Origin: Brettanomyces bruxellensis
Lineage: Eukaryota; Ascomycota; Pichiomycetes; Pichiales; Pichiaceae
DNA length: 64,000 nt
NCBI RefSeq assembly: GCF_011074885.1
Contig: NC_054690.1
Location: 3,725,001 to 3,789,000 of the forward strand
Direction: 5' to 3'
Part shown: positions 32,464 through 41,842 of the stretch, piece by piece
Position numbering within the stretch: position 1 is the first letter of the stretch
Layout of the letters: each line of letters opens with the position of its first letter
Position numbers and translations under genes: made by a program
Notes under the pieces: generated by a model
Databases searched by the model: none
What the model saw: only the letters and a program-made list of their open reading frames with translations
Told to the model about the DNA's origin: nothing

Positions 32464-34011
32464 TTATACATTTTGTGTGGCCTTGTTATCAGTGTATCTT
32501 TCTGGACTCTTTCTGATTATGGAATCGCTTTGTCTGAGTACGAATGGCAAACATAGACTTGAAATAGTGCAGATTCCGGCCATGAGAGTGTAGGTTCCAC
32601 CTATAGTTAGGGAACCGTTCATTTTGGTAAGGCAGGAAATGAAAATGGATCCCAACCCACATCTAAACAAATTGTTAAGCGATGAAACCGCACCAGAATT
32701 CTCGGGATGCAAATCAACAAGAAGTGTATTTGTAGCTGTCTGGGGGTACACTGAACAGAATGTCAGAATTGCCGTGAATATTATAACAGTGGCGACATTC
32801 CAAAGCTGATTTACTGACCAGCCGTATAGAATTGAGGATATGACCACTCCCAAGTTAAATGGCTGGAAATATCTCAAGCGGGCCCTAATAATATTTGGTT
32901 GATGGTTATTGGGAGAGTTTTCCGAGTTGACGGTTAGATCTTGAGTCTGAGTGTCAGGAATCTCTCTGCTTTCATTAGAGGAGTCTGTTTCCTCTTCTGT
33001 AATCTCCCCGTCATCATGTTGTTTCTTGTATCCGTGGTTCAACAACTTTCCACAAAGTATTGCACTAGTGCAGCAGGCAATTCCGGGAGCCAAGAAGCAT
33101 AGTCCAACCTTAATCGGCACGTAGTGGTAACTATCGCTTAAGGAAAGTGACATAGTTGCCTGTGACATGGTCCATGTTGCATAGATAAGTGAATTTGGTA
33201 CCAAAGCAAAGATGACAAGCGGGTCTTTGAGCAACTTCATAGTTGTAACTATTTCCTTAATGTTGAATTTGTATTTCTTTGTTGTGTTTGCTTCTAGACC
33301 ACAAATTCTCTTTCTTCCTCGAATATATATGATCGGTGATTTGTGGATGAAATGCCTTGGGAGAATGCTCATATTGCCAACTATGGGATGGCTGGTTTCG
33401 GGTAAAAAAAGAAATGCAAGGGTGAGTGAAATGGCATTAAGTATGGCCGCAAATGCAAAGATTCCTCGCCATTTCCATCTTTGGTCTAAGCATGCACCGA
33501 TAAAAGGTGCAAGACCACTTCCTATCAATGTGAATCCAAACGTGAAGCCAACATAACCACCGCGATCAATTCGAGTGGTAAAATCACCTACAACTGCTGA
33601 GGAAATAGCTATTAGAGGTGCTGCATGTGCTGCTAGCAAACACCGGAGAAAAATCATTACTCCGTAAGATGGGCAGAGTACTAATCCTAGGTTTGACCCC
33701 AAGGAAGCTAGCATGCAATATAAAATGATCGGTCTTCTACCCCATATATCAGAAAAAGTGCACACAAGCATTGGAGATACTGCCTGGAATACGAGATATG
33801 CTGTTATGGTAAGATTAGCCTGCTCCTCGGTAATATCAAAATGCTTCTTTATCTCCGGTATAGCAACCCAATATATTGGCGTATTGAGGCCTGAGCAAAG
33901 CGCAATCAATGCTATTAATCCGGAGAGAAACAACTTTTCTCCGTGCATCATGATTGTAACCTGTGAAGACTGCTCTCCAGTATTAACGTCCTGCTTTTTA
34001 CCATTTATCAT
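32464..34011 (-). CDS. MFS drug:H+ antiporter-like transporter, QDR type
   Basis: A 515-residue membrane protein with about 12 hydrophobic segments. It has the DHA1 motif A (FSDIWGRRPII, residues about 83-93), DFTTRIDRGGYVGF after TM4, and FLPETSHPI after TM6. These are features of the Qdr/Aqr1/Dtr1 branch, whose members export drugs, cations, polyamines or amino acids. The central cytosolic loop is long and acidic. It shares a 384-bp divergent promoter with the zinc-cluster gene at 34396, so co-regulation is plausible. Substrate is unknown. In C. albicans, MFS genes NAG3 and NAG4 lie next to the GlcNAc genes; I cannot tell whether this is their counterpart. Confidence 0.85.
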   Translation of the reverse strand: MINGKKQDVNTGEQSSQVTIMMHGEKLFLSGLIALIALCSGLNTPIYWVAIPEIKKHFDITEEQANLTITAYLVFQAVSPMLVCTFSDIWGRRPIILYCMLASLGSNLGLVLCPSYGVMIFLRCLLAAHAAPLIAISSAVVGDFTTRIDRGGYVGFTFGFTLIGSGLAPFIGACLDQRWKWRGIFAFAAILNAISLTLAFLFLPETSHPIVGNMSILPRHFIHKSPIIYIRGRKRICGLEANTTKKYKFNIKEIVTTMKLLKDPLVIFALVPNSLIYATWTMSQATMSLSLSDSYHYVPIKVGLCFLAPGIACCTSAILCGKLLNHGYKKQHDDGEITEEETDSSNESREIPDTQTQDLTVNSENSPNNHQPNIIRARLRYFQPFNLGVVISSILYGWSVNQLWNVATVIIFTAILTFCSVYPQTATNTLLVDLHPENSGAVSSLNNLFRCGLGSIFISCLTKMNGSLTIGGTYTLMAGICTISSLCLPFVLRQSDSIIRKSPERYTDNKATQNV

Positions 34012-34395
34012 TTTGCTGTCTAGACTTCAGTTTTCCTGCTAAGTATTTCTGGTGTCTGGTAATGCCTATATAGATTATTTCTTGTACATAATGAAATATT
34101 AGATTTTTGTCCTGTGGATTGACACAAAGTTATACTTATATATATACAACTTGGTTGTTCAAACTTATGTAATTTTTCTTGGCAAGGAAATAAGACTTGT
34201 TTAAGCCCGCTATTCTAAGCACTCAGTCAACAAAACTTTTCCGCGGAGATAAGAGTTTTATTTGTCCGCACGGCAATTCTTTTAATCGCTGCCCGCAGTT
34301 AGCAATATATTTGTTCCACAATCCTCAAAAAGTTAATGCTTCCAGTTTTCTTGTCAGCACTCTAATACCTGAACCAATCTTCTGGTATCAAAGTC
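34012..34395. promoter_or_regulatory. Shared divergent promoter of the MFS transporter and zinc-cluster gene
   Basis: Contains the palindrome TCCGCGGA at 34240-34247, running directly into GATAAG at 34248-34253, and a TATATATA stretch near 34138-34145. CCG/CGG halves are typical zinc-cluster targets. Confidence 0.45.
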
Positions 34396-36894
34396 ATGAA
34401 ACCTAAAAGAAGATTAAGATTGTCGATTTCCTGTGAAAGGTGCAGAAGGAGGAAAATCAAATGCGACCGTGGTCAACCATGCGGGAATTGCATTAAACGG
34501 CATGTTATCGCAGAGTGTGTGTACAAGAAGCCATTGAAAAGGAAAATAAAGCAAGGACAAAGGTATAAGCAAGAGCTTTTCAAAGAATTGTGTCGTCTTA
34601 GATCAGAAAATGAAAGTCTAAAGCACAAAATAATGGATAATAACAGGGACTACACTCTAAAGAGCTCAGAATGCGCTTCTGCGAATTTCGACATGCTTCT
34701 AGTTAAGGACAGGTTGATTTTTCATAGTGTATCTACATCGAGACTCAGCATACTTCGAGGTGATTCTGGTCTAGCTTCGATGTTTAATGAGTTTTCAAAG
34801 GCTACAAGAAAACCAAAGCTTTACAGTATTCTCACAGATACTGACGGATTAAGTATTGGCTGTCCAAGTGGAAAAGAGTCAAGTTCTACAATCAACACAA
34901 ATGGTGAAAGACTGAATCACCAACTTGCTTCATCAATAACTGCCTATAAGTTAAAGCATCGTGGAAACCTTTTAACTCAGTCAAATACTGGACGAAATGA
35001 TTTAATTCACTTGATCCAAGACAAACTGCCTTCTCCCTTCATAATTGATGCTTTGGTTCAGCATTTCTTCAATAGAGTTTACTACTTGATGCCATTTATA
35101 GATGAGACTGCATTTCAATCAGAGCTGAAGTTCTCAATCTACACAATGGACCATGGAAAGCATTCAGTATTAAATCCGAAAGCAAGAACTGTTTTTATCG
35201 TCCTCCTCCTGCTCGTTATGCGTTTCTCATATATAGCTATCCCTAATGGAAGCGTTGAGAAAATCACTGATGAAAGTGCCAGAATAGTTGTAATGTCCGG
35301 TATTAAGATTGAACCTGAGATTGTTGAATTAGCGAGGCAGCTTTTGTTTTCTCAAGATGGAGAGTTTTGTATTTTCAAAAGAGTTACGCTTTCAAGCATA
35401 CAGTGTCTTTTGTATCTTCATCTTTATCAAGCATATTCTTCGGAAATAAATGAAGATAGCGCCGAAAACTCTATATTTGTCAATATGCTTGTTCAAATGA
35501 GCATGCTTATTGGTTTGAACAGAGACCCCGATATGTTTCCTACGCTCATAAAGGACAAATCTATCAAAATACTTTGGCGTCGGATTTTCTACCAGATAAT
35601 ATGGATTGATACTCTCAATGCATTTAATTTTGGAGGTCTCCCGATGATTTCCGAAGGCTACTATGATGTCAAACTTCCAGATCTCACCGAAGATGAAAAA
35701 GCAGCTATCAGTCTGTTTGAGCACAAAAATATGATGACACTGCCCCCAGAAAAACTTAAACGCCTACTTTTAGAAGGGGAAATTAATAACAGCATTACTG
35801 CAAATCACAACTTATGTCTTCTACTTCATCATATGTTAAGCCGCGTTTATAGAATTGACACAAAAATTGAATTCGGTGAATTGATGCAATTTGTTGACCA
35901 GCTCGTCTTGCTAAAATATCAATATTGTCCAAACATATTTTCACTTTATGGAGCTATTGGAAAGGGAAGAAAGAAGGTAGATGCGATTTTCAGTATTCCC
36001 AAGTCCAGGTTGTTGTTAACAGCTGCATTCGTGTACATGTATATTAACACATTTGCCTACCTAGCCTTTGATATTGCAAAGAACGCCGAAGATAGAAAGC
36101 AAGCCTCAGGAAAGGCGTCTCAATCTGCTATTTGTTTATTCAAGCTTAGCTATGACTTGGCTGATAGTTTATCAAAAAGCTCCACGGATCACTCAAGTCA
36201 AAGCATTTTAAGCTTATTGTGTGGGGATTTGCAAAATCTCATTTTTGTCAGAATTCACAGCTGCTTTGAAAGAGTGCAGTTCTGGTTTATATCCAGGAGT
36301 ATCCGTGAGATTGATCCAATGGCTAGTCCTAGGATATTGGATGAAATAGAACACTTTTATAACTTGGATGATTTAGCAGAGGTAAAATCATGGTTACTAA
36401 AAGACACAGCCGGGCTATTCCAAAGTATTCTTAATCATTTCAAGAGTTACTATTCGGCTTTAAGTAAGTTGGAGACACGTTTCTTTATAGCATGGAGAAA
36501 TAAAGTTATGGTAACGTTTTTATTTACGTTTATAAAACGGAAATGTGCAGGGATGAAAGATGAGAAACTTGAATCGACACTACAAGGAATTCTTAGGTCG
36601 AAAATTAGTATAAATGATAATTCACGCATTGATATACACGGAAGTAACGTTTCAGGGAAGATTCCTCGTGAAAGTATGGTTGCGAATACAACTACAAATT
36701 TGCAGCCTACATTTTCTTCAAATTTATCAACTGAACGGTCTGGATTGTCTGATAATAATAACTATGAACCTACACTTGAAAGTTTTAGGGATTTTGATAG
36801 TCAAATCAGTGACCTTTTTGGAGGTGAATATGATCTAAATTCAGTATATGGTTCGGATGACTTGGTTTCTTTGATGGGTCTTAATTTTGAATGA
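34396..36894 (+). CDS. Zn2Cys6 zinc-cluster transcription factor
   Basis: An 832-residue regulator. The N-terminal zinc cluster has Cys13, 16, 23, 29, 32 and 41, with a basic stretch (CRRRKIKCDRG). A basic linker and a coiled coil (KQELFKELCRLRSENESL) follow, the usual dimerisation arrangement for binding paired CGG triplets. The middle part holds the fungal-specific regulatory domain (from FFNRVYYLMPFIDE, about residue 224, to 480). The C-terminus is Asn/Ser/Asp-rich and acidic (DLFGGEYDLNSVYGSDD), like an activation region. It is divergent from the MFS transporter. I do not recognise a specific orthologue. Confidence 0.88.
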   Translation: MKPKRRLRLSISCERCRRRKIKCDRGQPCGNCIKRHVIAECVYKKPLKRKIKQGQRYKQELFKELCRLRSENESLKHKIMDNNRDYTLKSSECASANFDMLLVKDRLIFHSVSTSRLSILRGDSGLASMFNEFSKATRKPKLYSILTDTDGLSIGCPSGKESSSTINTNGERLNHQLASSITAYKLKHRGNLLTQSNTGRNDLIHLIQDKLPSPFIIDALVQHFFNRVYYLMPFIDETAFQSELKFSIYTMDHGKHSVLNPKARTVFIVLLLLVMRFSYIAIPNGSVEKITDESARIVVMSGIKIEPEIVELARQLLFSQDGEFCIFKRVTLSSIQCLLYLHLYQAYSSEINEDSAENSIFVNMLVQMSMLIGLNRDPDMFPTLIKDKSIKILWRRIFYQIIWIDTLNAFNFGGLPMISEGYYDVKLPDLTEDEKAAISLFEHKNMMTLPPEKLKRLLLEGEINNSITANHNLCLLLHHMLSRVYRIDTKIEFGELMQFVDQLVLLKYQYCPNIFSLYGAIGKGRKKVDAIFSIPKSRLLLTAAFVYMYINTFAYLAFDIAKNAEDRKQASGKASQSAICLFKLSYDLADSLSKSSTDHSSQSILSLLCGDLQNLIFVRIHSCFERVQFWFISRSIREIDPMASPRILDEIEHFYNLDDLAEVKSWLLKDTAGLFQSILNHFKSYYSALSKLETRFFIAWRNKVMVTFLFTFIKRKCAGMKDEKLESTLQGILRSKISINDNSRIDIHGSNVSGKIPRESMVANTTTNLQPTFSSNLSTERSGLSDNNNYEPTLESFRDFDSQISDLFGGEYDLNSVYGSDDLVSLMGLNFE

Positions 36895-36981
36895 ATTATG
36901 TTCTTTTGATTACTGTTCGTACGAATTGCATAGTTATTATGTGATTATCGCCCAACCTTTCTAAGTAAGGCAATTCTGAAT

Positions 36982-36989
36982 TCCGCGGA
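36982..36989. promoter_or_regulatory. TCCGCGGA palindrome upstream of the second zinc-cluster gene
   Basis: The same 8-bp palindrome as at 34240, 168 bp before the ATG at 37157. A T run of about 16 bases follows at 37033-37048. Confidence 0.35.
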
Positions 36990-37156
36990 GTATCTTGGTT
37001 CATGAACTTACCCGCATCAAGATTTTTCCGCTTTTTTTTTTTTTTTTTAAACGGTACTACATTGGCAAAACTGTTCGTTCATCTTCTGTAATTCTTATCT
37101 CACAATATACCGGAAATGATTTCCAAGTGTCAATAGTTGATGTATTTTTGTCATAT

Positions 37157-39234
37157 ATGAGAGTGCAAAATGTTCAAGGAGATTCACCATCAATTGGAGA
37201 ACAACAATATAGGGTGACAAAGGTCAGAAGAAGAACAAATTGCTACTCACGGAATGGTTGCCAAAAGTGCAAGCAAGTACATTTGAAATGCGATGAATCG
37301 TATCCGATTTGTGGGAGATGTAGCCGGCTGCATCTACAATGTGTTTTTAAAAATGAAATGTTTGCAGAAAATTTGATAGTTAACCGAGGAGAGCTTCGGA
37401 GACTTTCGGAAACCTTTAAAGGTAATTCTAATCAAGTTGAAACTAATTTGGCCAACAGTTTGCGTAATTCAATCATTAGTAAAACTGCTGGGGGTTTAAA
37501 TGAAAGCGCTGATACTAAAAATTTAAATCAGATAGCAGACTCAAGGGAGTTTGGTGGGTTTCAGCAAGCAATTTCCTTACAATCAACTTCAAATTCCGAT
37601 ATGATTTTACCTTCAAGCACGAAAATTCAATCTAGAGCATCTAGTTCAACAAGTGACAATACAGCGGTTATTGATAAGGCTACTACTCGAGAAACTCAGG
37701 ATATCATTCCGACTGAGAGTAGTTCAGAACATAATTTTGGTATCTCTTTGGACGACTTTAAGATTGATGATTTGATTGATATTGTTCCAAATGATGTTGC
37801 CCTTATAAATATGCTAGGTACTAATGGTCAGGATTTCTGGAAGCTGAGTCAAAAGCATATATCGGAGCCGAATCTGTATTTATTTAGGACCTCCTGGAGA
37901 AGTTCATCTGCTTTGGAGTGTTTGCAGATACTCGAAAGATTTGATCCCATAATCGGTAATATGGAAAAAGATACGCTCGCCACGTCGAACTCTAATCTTT
38001 TGGATTTGTCTGGACTCTCTGTCGTGAAACACAATTCTTTTATAATTTTGTGGATTACCCGGAAGAAACATTCAATGATATCATGAACATTTTCCTTGTA
38101 TTGACCAAAAGGCACAATATCATAGAGAATACCATTTTGTTCAATGCCAGTGTGTTTTTGACAACTTTTTATTCCTCTGCAGGTATGCCACAGGTAGAAA
38201 AATGCTGGGATAAGTATGTAAGGATCCCAATGCTTCGAAAGATCATAACCGAGCTCAAAACTGCACTTGCCAAAAGATGTTCTTTTTCCGAACTTGTAAC
38301 GTTAGCCTTCTCTGTGGCCATTCTATTTTCCGTTAATAGCTGTGATCCAAATGGTACATGGAGAAGCAATCTCAGAAATTGTTATACTTTGATGAGAAAG
38401 GCTATCCCTTTGGTTGAAACTGTGGATCTTAACAACGACACCGATAAAGCAGCATTGGATTTCTTTCATGTTTTGAGAGAATGGTTTTTTAACGTGGAAT
38501 TTTTGGCCATGATAAGCTCTGACAACGGAGGAGAAATCACAAAACCAACACCTTTAGAAGTGCTTTTCGCTCCAACGTCGCGAAGTGAATATGTAACGTT
38601 AAAGAATGGCATCAACGTTGTTAGAGGGTATTCTATGAGCTTTAACAGGATTCTTCAGGGTCTATACGACTTTATAAACCACGAAAAGTCACTGGGGATT
38701 AACTTAAGTGGAACTAACATTCTTGGGCTCATCTATTTGGACAATTATTCCGTTTCTGTTGAAAGGGCCAGAGCATTTGGTTATAAACTATTACGGCAGA
38801 TTGATAAATTTCATGTTGAATATAGAAGTTTAGGATTAAAGGACATTGAGATGGAGATAACATTAAAAATGACTGATATTACGTTCAGGAAAGGGACGGA
38901 ATTGTATGTCATATTCTTTTTAATAGGGGAACAATCACCAGATGAAACGAAAGTGAAGCTTATTGCTTTGCTTGAAAGTATATTTGCCGCTCCGTATTAT
39001 GACACCTGTGGAGTCACTTTGCACTGGGTAGTGTATGTTGGAGGATTAATCTCTTTGGTCATCAATAATATAAAGCTCTATCAGGGCTTTGCAAGCATTC
39101 TCAGGAAGATTGCTTCCAGAGGTATGTATGTTGGGGAGAAATCGCTAGAGCGTCTAGAGCATATTAGAAATAAGATAGCAGAAGGCAAATACACCGAGCT
39201 GAGTGATCCACACCAAGATTATATACTATTCTGA
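37157..39234 (+). pseudogene. Zn2Cys6 transcription factor interrupted by one frameshift
   Basis: The ATG at 37157 starts a protein with a zinc cluster (Cys35, 38, 45, 52, 55, 62) followed by a Ser/Thr/Asn-rich linker. The frame stops at 38086, but a second frame from about 38040 continues the same kind of protein (YPEETFNDIMNIF onward) to 39234. One extra T in the TTTT run at 38038-38041 would join them into 692 residues, and no other stop lies in the way. So this is either a recent loss of function or a homopolymer base error. The end of the gene faces the permease, 73 bp away. Layout (cluster at the N-terminus, long alpha-helical second half) is like the Upc2/sterol-type or Lys14-type regulators; no specific orthologue is recognised. 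Confidence 0.75.
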
Positions 39235-39307
39235 TAATATACATACTTCTTATGCTTTTAAAAGAGAACGAATATAAAGAACTCAAAAAAATCATATATT
39301 TAAAATA

Positions 39308-40972
39308 TTAATGCACGCTTTCAACAGTCCTAATTTCTTCTTCAGAAAAGGCCTTTTCTGATGCACCAATAGCAGGATCGGTACTGTTTGTAGTAGAATA
39401 TGGGATCAAATTATAATGCTTGCACTCGGCTGGCTTGTATGTATTAAATAAATCAGTTTTATCAGGTTCTCCAACCGTTTCATTTAAAAATATGTTAAGA
39501 GCATAGTGGACACAGAATGAGATCGCAAATTGAAATATGAATGAACCTTGGAAGAAGTGTAGTGCACCTGAACTGATGGAAATTGAGGGATTTGCTGCAT
39601 TTATCAAACCAGGTAGGCCGGGAGCAACTCCCACAGCAAAAGATATGATGCTTCTCCAATTTATGCCGTTGTTATACCAGTAGATACTTTCCTTAGAAGA
39701 AATGTAACAATGAGAGATTTTAAGCTTGCATCGGCGAATCACATAAAAGTCGCAGATGTATATTGCTATTAATGGTGTAAGAAAAACGGAGAATGAAGAT
39801 ATAACTGTCAAAAAGACGGAATCTGAATTGTAAAAAAGCCAGGGTTGAGTTGGCCATGCGAGTAACATGACCAACACTGATCCACGTCTAATGTTGAGGA
39901 ATCTTGGGCATAAGGAAGCTAAGTCCATCGCTCCACTGATACAGTTTCCAACAGTATTAACTCCTTGCTGAGAAACAACAAGGGCCAATCCACAGAAAAA
40001 TGCAGCTGCTCTGGATTTTGAGTCATAGTTGTCCTGCAACCATCTCATGCATATATCATTTGGCATCCAGTAATAGGTTCCATATTTATCGTACAAAGCA
40101 CTAGCTGTTAAAATTCCAAATAAAGGCACCAAAAATCCTGTGAGATTTGTTCCAAGAACAATACCGTACATGCATCCCTTCGTGCTCTTATTGTACCTGG
40201 AGTAATCGCCTTGATTGGCTATTCCCGAAGTCAAGGATGAATACCAACTCGATAGTCCGTACATCCAAGCCCATCCCATATCTGAGCTGCTTAAACTCAT
40301 TTTTTCATTCATCAAGCTACCATAATTGTTTCCATTGAAATGAACAGCCCAGGCAGTTATTCCAATACCCATGAAAAAAATCATGAATGTTGCAACAGCA
40401 AGAAGTGAATCAAGATACTGAGGTGGCACCATGAGGAATGGAAAGGTCAAAACAAGATATATCACAAAACCACAGAGTTCCTGACTAGTCATGGGAACAC
40501 TTTCTGGTAGAGTATTCTCCCAATTTAGATATGATTTGCTCCACGAAGACAAAATAACGTTGACGCAAAGTCCCCCAAGCCAGGCTTGACTAGCAAACCA
40601 AACCACAGAGAGAATAGCTCTTATTAGCACACCAATACAGGACCCACGAATTCCAAATATCACTCGCTGGTACACTGAGAAACCAATATGATATCTGGAT
40701 GCGTAATAACCGTTCAAGGCAGCAGCTATTGAGATAATTGCATTTGCAATCACAACTATTCCCATAGCGTAGTTTCCGTTAAGGCCTAAAGAGAGTAAAG
40801 ATGAACCAGCGGACCAAGTAACTGCACAAAGTGACGTAATTCCCCAATACCATAAGTAGGCAGGAAATCCCCATTTTCTTCTATCTATAGGGATTGGCAC
40901 CAAATCTTTGTTCTTCATACCATCGGATTCCTCCAAAGTAATGGCGTCAGTAAATCTCCGTAGAAAAGACAT
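39308..40972 (-). CDS. NCS1-family permease, Fur type (uracil/allantoin/hydantoin-like substrate)
   Basis: A 554-residue, 12-segment membrane transporter. It has the Fur-subfamily signatures: WGITSLCAVTWSAGSSLLSLG in TM1, ALNGYYASRYHIGFSVYQR, FGIRGSCIGVLIRAILSVVW, AWLGGLCVNVIL, DYSRYNKSTKG between TM6 and TM7, and FLTPLIAIYICDFYVIRR near TM9/10. Yeast members import uracil (Fur4), uridine (Fui1), allantoin (Dal4) or thiamine; bacterial Mhp1 imports hydantoins. It shares an 870-bp divergent promoter with the hydantoinase gene, which suggests a hydantoin- or allantoin-like nitrogen compound. The exact substrate is inference. Confidence 0.87.
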   Translation of the reverse strand: MSFLRRFTDAITLEESDGMKNKDLVPIPIDRRKWGFPAYLWYWGITSLCAVTWSAGSSLLSLGLNGNYAMGIVVIANAIISIAAALNGYYASRYHIGFSVYQRVIFGIRGSCIGVLIRAILSVVWFASQAWLGGLCVNVILSSWSKSYLNWENTLPESVPMTSQELCGFVIYLVLTFPFLMVPPQYLDSLLAVATFMIFFMGIGITAWAVHFNGNNYGSLMNEKMSLSSSDMGWAWMYGLSSWYSSLTSGIANQGDYSRYNKSTKGCMYGIVLGTNLTGFLVPLFGILTASALYDKYGTYYWMPNDICMRWLQDNYDSKSRAAAFFCGLALVVSQQGVNTVGNCISGAMDLASLCPRFLNIRRGSVLVMLLAWPTQPWLFYNSDSVFLTVISSFSVFLTPLIAIYICDFYVIRRCKLKISHCYISSKESIYWYNNGINWRSIISFAVGVAPGLPGLINAANPSISISSGALHFFQGSFIFQFAISFCVHYALNIFLNETVGEPDKTDLFNTYKPAECKHYNLIPYSTTNSTDPAIGASEKAFSEEEIRTVESVH

Positions 40973-41842
40973 TTTTTTTTTTTTTTTTTTGGCTTGAAAT
41001 TATTTATGCCTCTAGCACTATGATAAATACATGTGCGTTTTCATCATACTTTTTGCATTTGCAAGCATAATTTTGAACACTGAATAACCTGTTTATATAT
41101 ATATTATTACGGTGTACTCCGTATCTTAATCTCCAAATTTTGAAAATACATGTTCCGTCATTTTTTTTATCTTTCCCTTGAAACAAAGTTGAAAAAATTA
41201 TTTCCCCTTCCAAATCAGGATACGATTCCGACAAATAACTAGATCACCGCTTAAGATTGGACTACTACTTCTTCTTCTTTTCATTTGTTAGTCATTTTGC
41301 ACTCTTTCAAAACTTTCTTTCCCCCTTTAAAGCCTCCTTTCAAAGCATCTGAATAGTTCTGTGACTTAGGATGCTTGGAACGGGTCTTTGAAATAGAATA
41401 TTTGTCTTTTGTCTTTTATCTTGAAGTTGTTTTCTTTTATCTATTGTCGTGGTACAAAGTTTTGAACCTTTCTCTGTTATACTTTCTTTTCAGAGGGCTT
41501 GATTTCACCATGATTTTGAAACTAATTGTTATGTAGTCATATTTTTGAACTAAAATATTCTTATTACCGTTCAAATATATTCCGCGGGAACCAAATTCTG
41601 ACCACCGAAAGATATGCACCATTTCTCGTCTTCGTATCAATTTCCAAATTTGGATACGCTTCGTGTCACTTACCCAAATAAAATTTTTGAGGAAAGGTGA
41701 ATAGGTGTACATATTTTGATGTTCCAAATGTATAAAAGCCGGGGAAAAATGCATTCAGAGTTGTTTATGGCTAATGTGTAACATTCATTTTTGACAACTG
41801 AATCCGTGGTAAAGTTAAAAGGCATTTTTTTTGACAAGAGAA
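40973..41842. promoter_or_regulatory. Divergent promoter of permease and hydantoinase
   Basis: 870 bp with no credible gene. It holds a T run beside the permease ATG (40972-40990), a TCCGCGGG word at 41581-41588, and a TATAAAAG at 41731-41738, 105 bp before the hydantoinase ATG. A GTGTAAC word is at 41776-41782. Confidence 0.45.

Noticed and set aside
32464..34011. MFS gene as part of the GlcNAc circuit (NAG3/NAG4 equivalent)
   Set aside because: It is 15 kb from RON1, and its motifs are of the general QDR type; nothing in the sequence ties it to GlcNAc.
38030..38060. Programmed translational frameshifting in the second zinc-cluster gene
   Set aside because: No known slippery heptamer of yeast Ty or antizyme type is present, and similar breaks occur repeatedly in the neighbouring genes; a plain indel is simpler.
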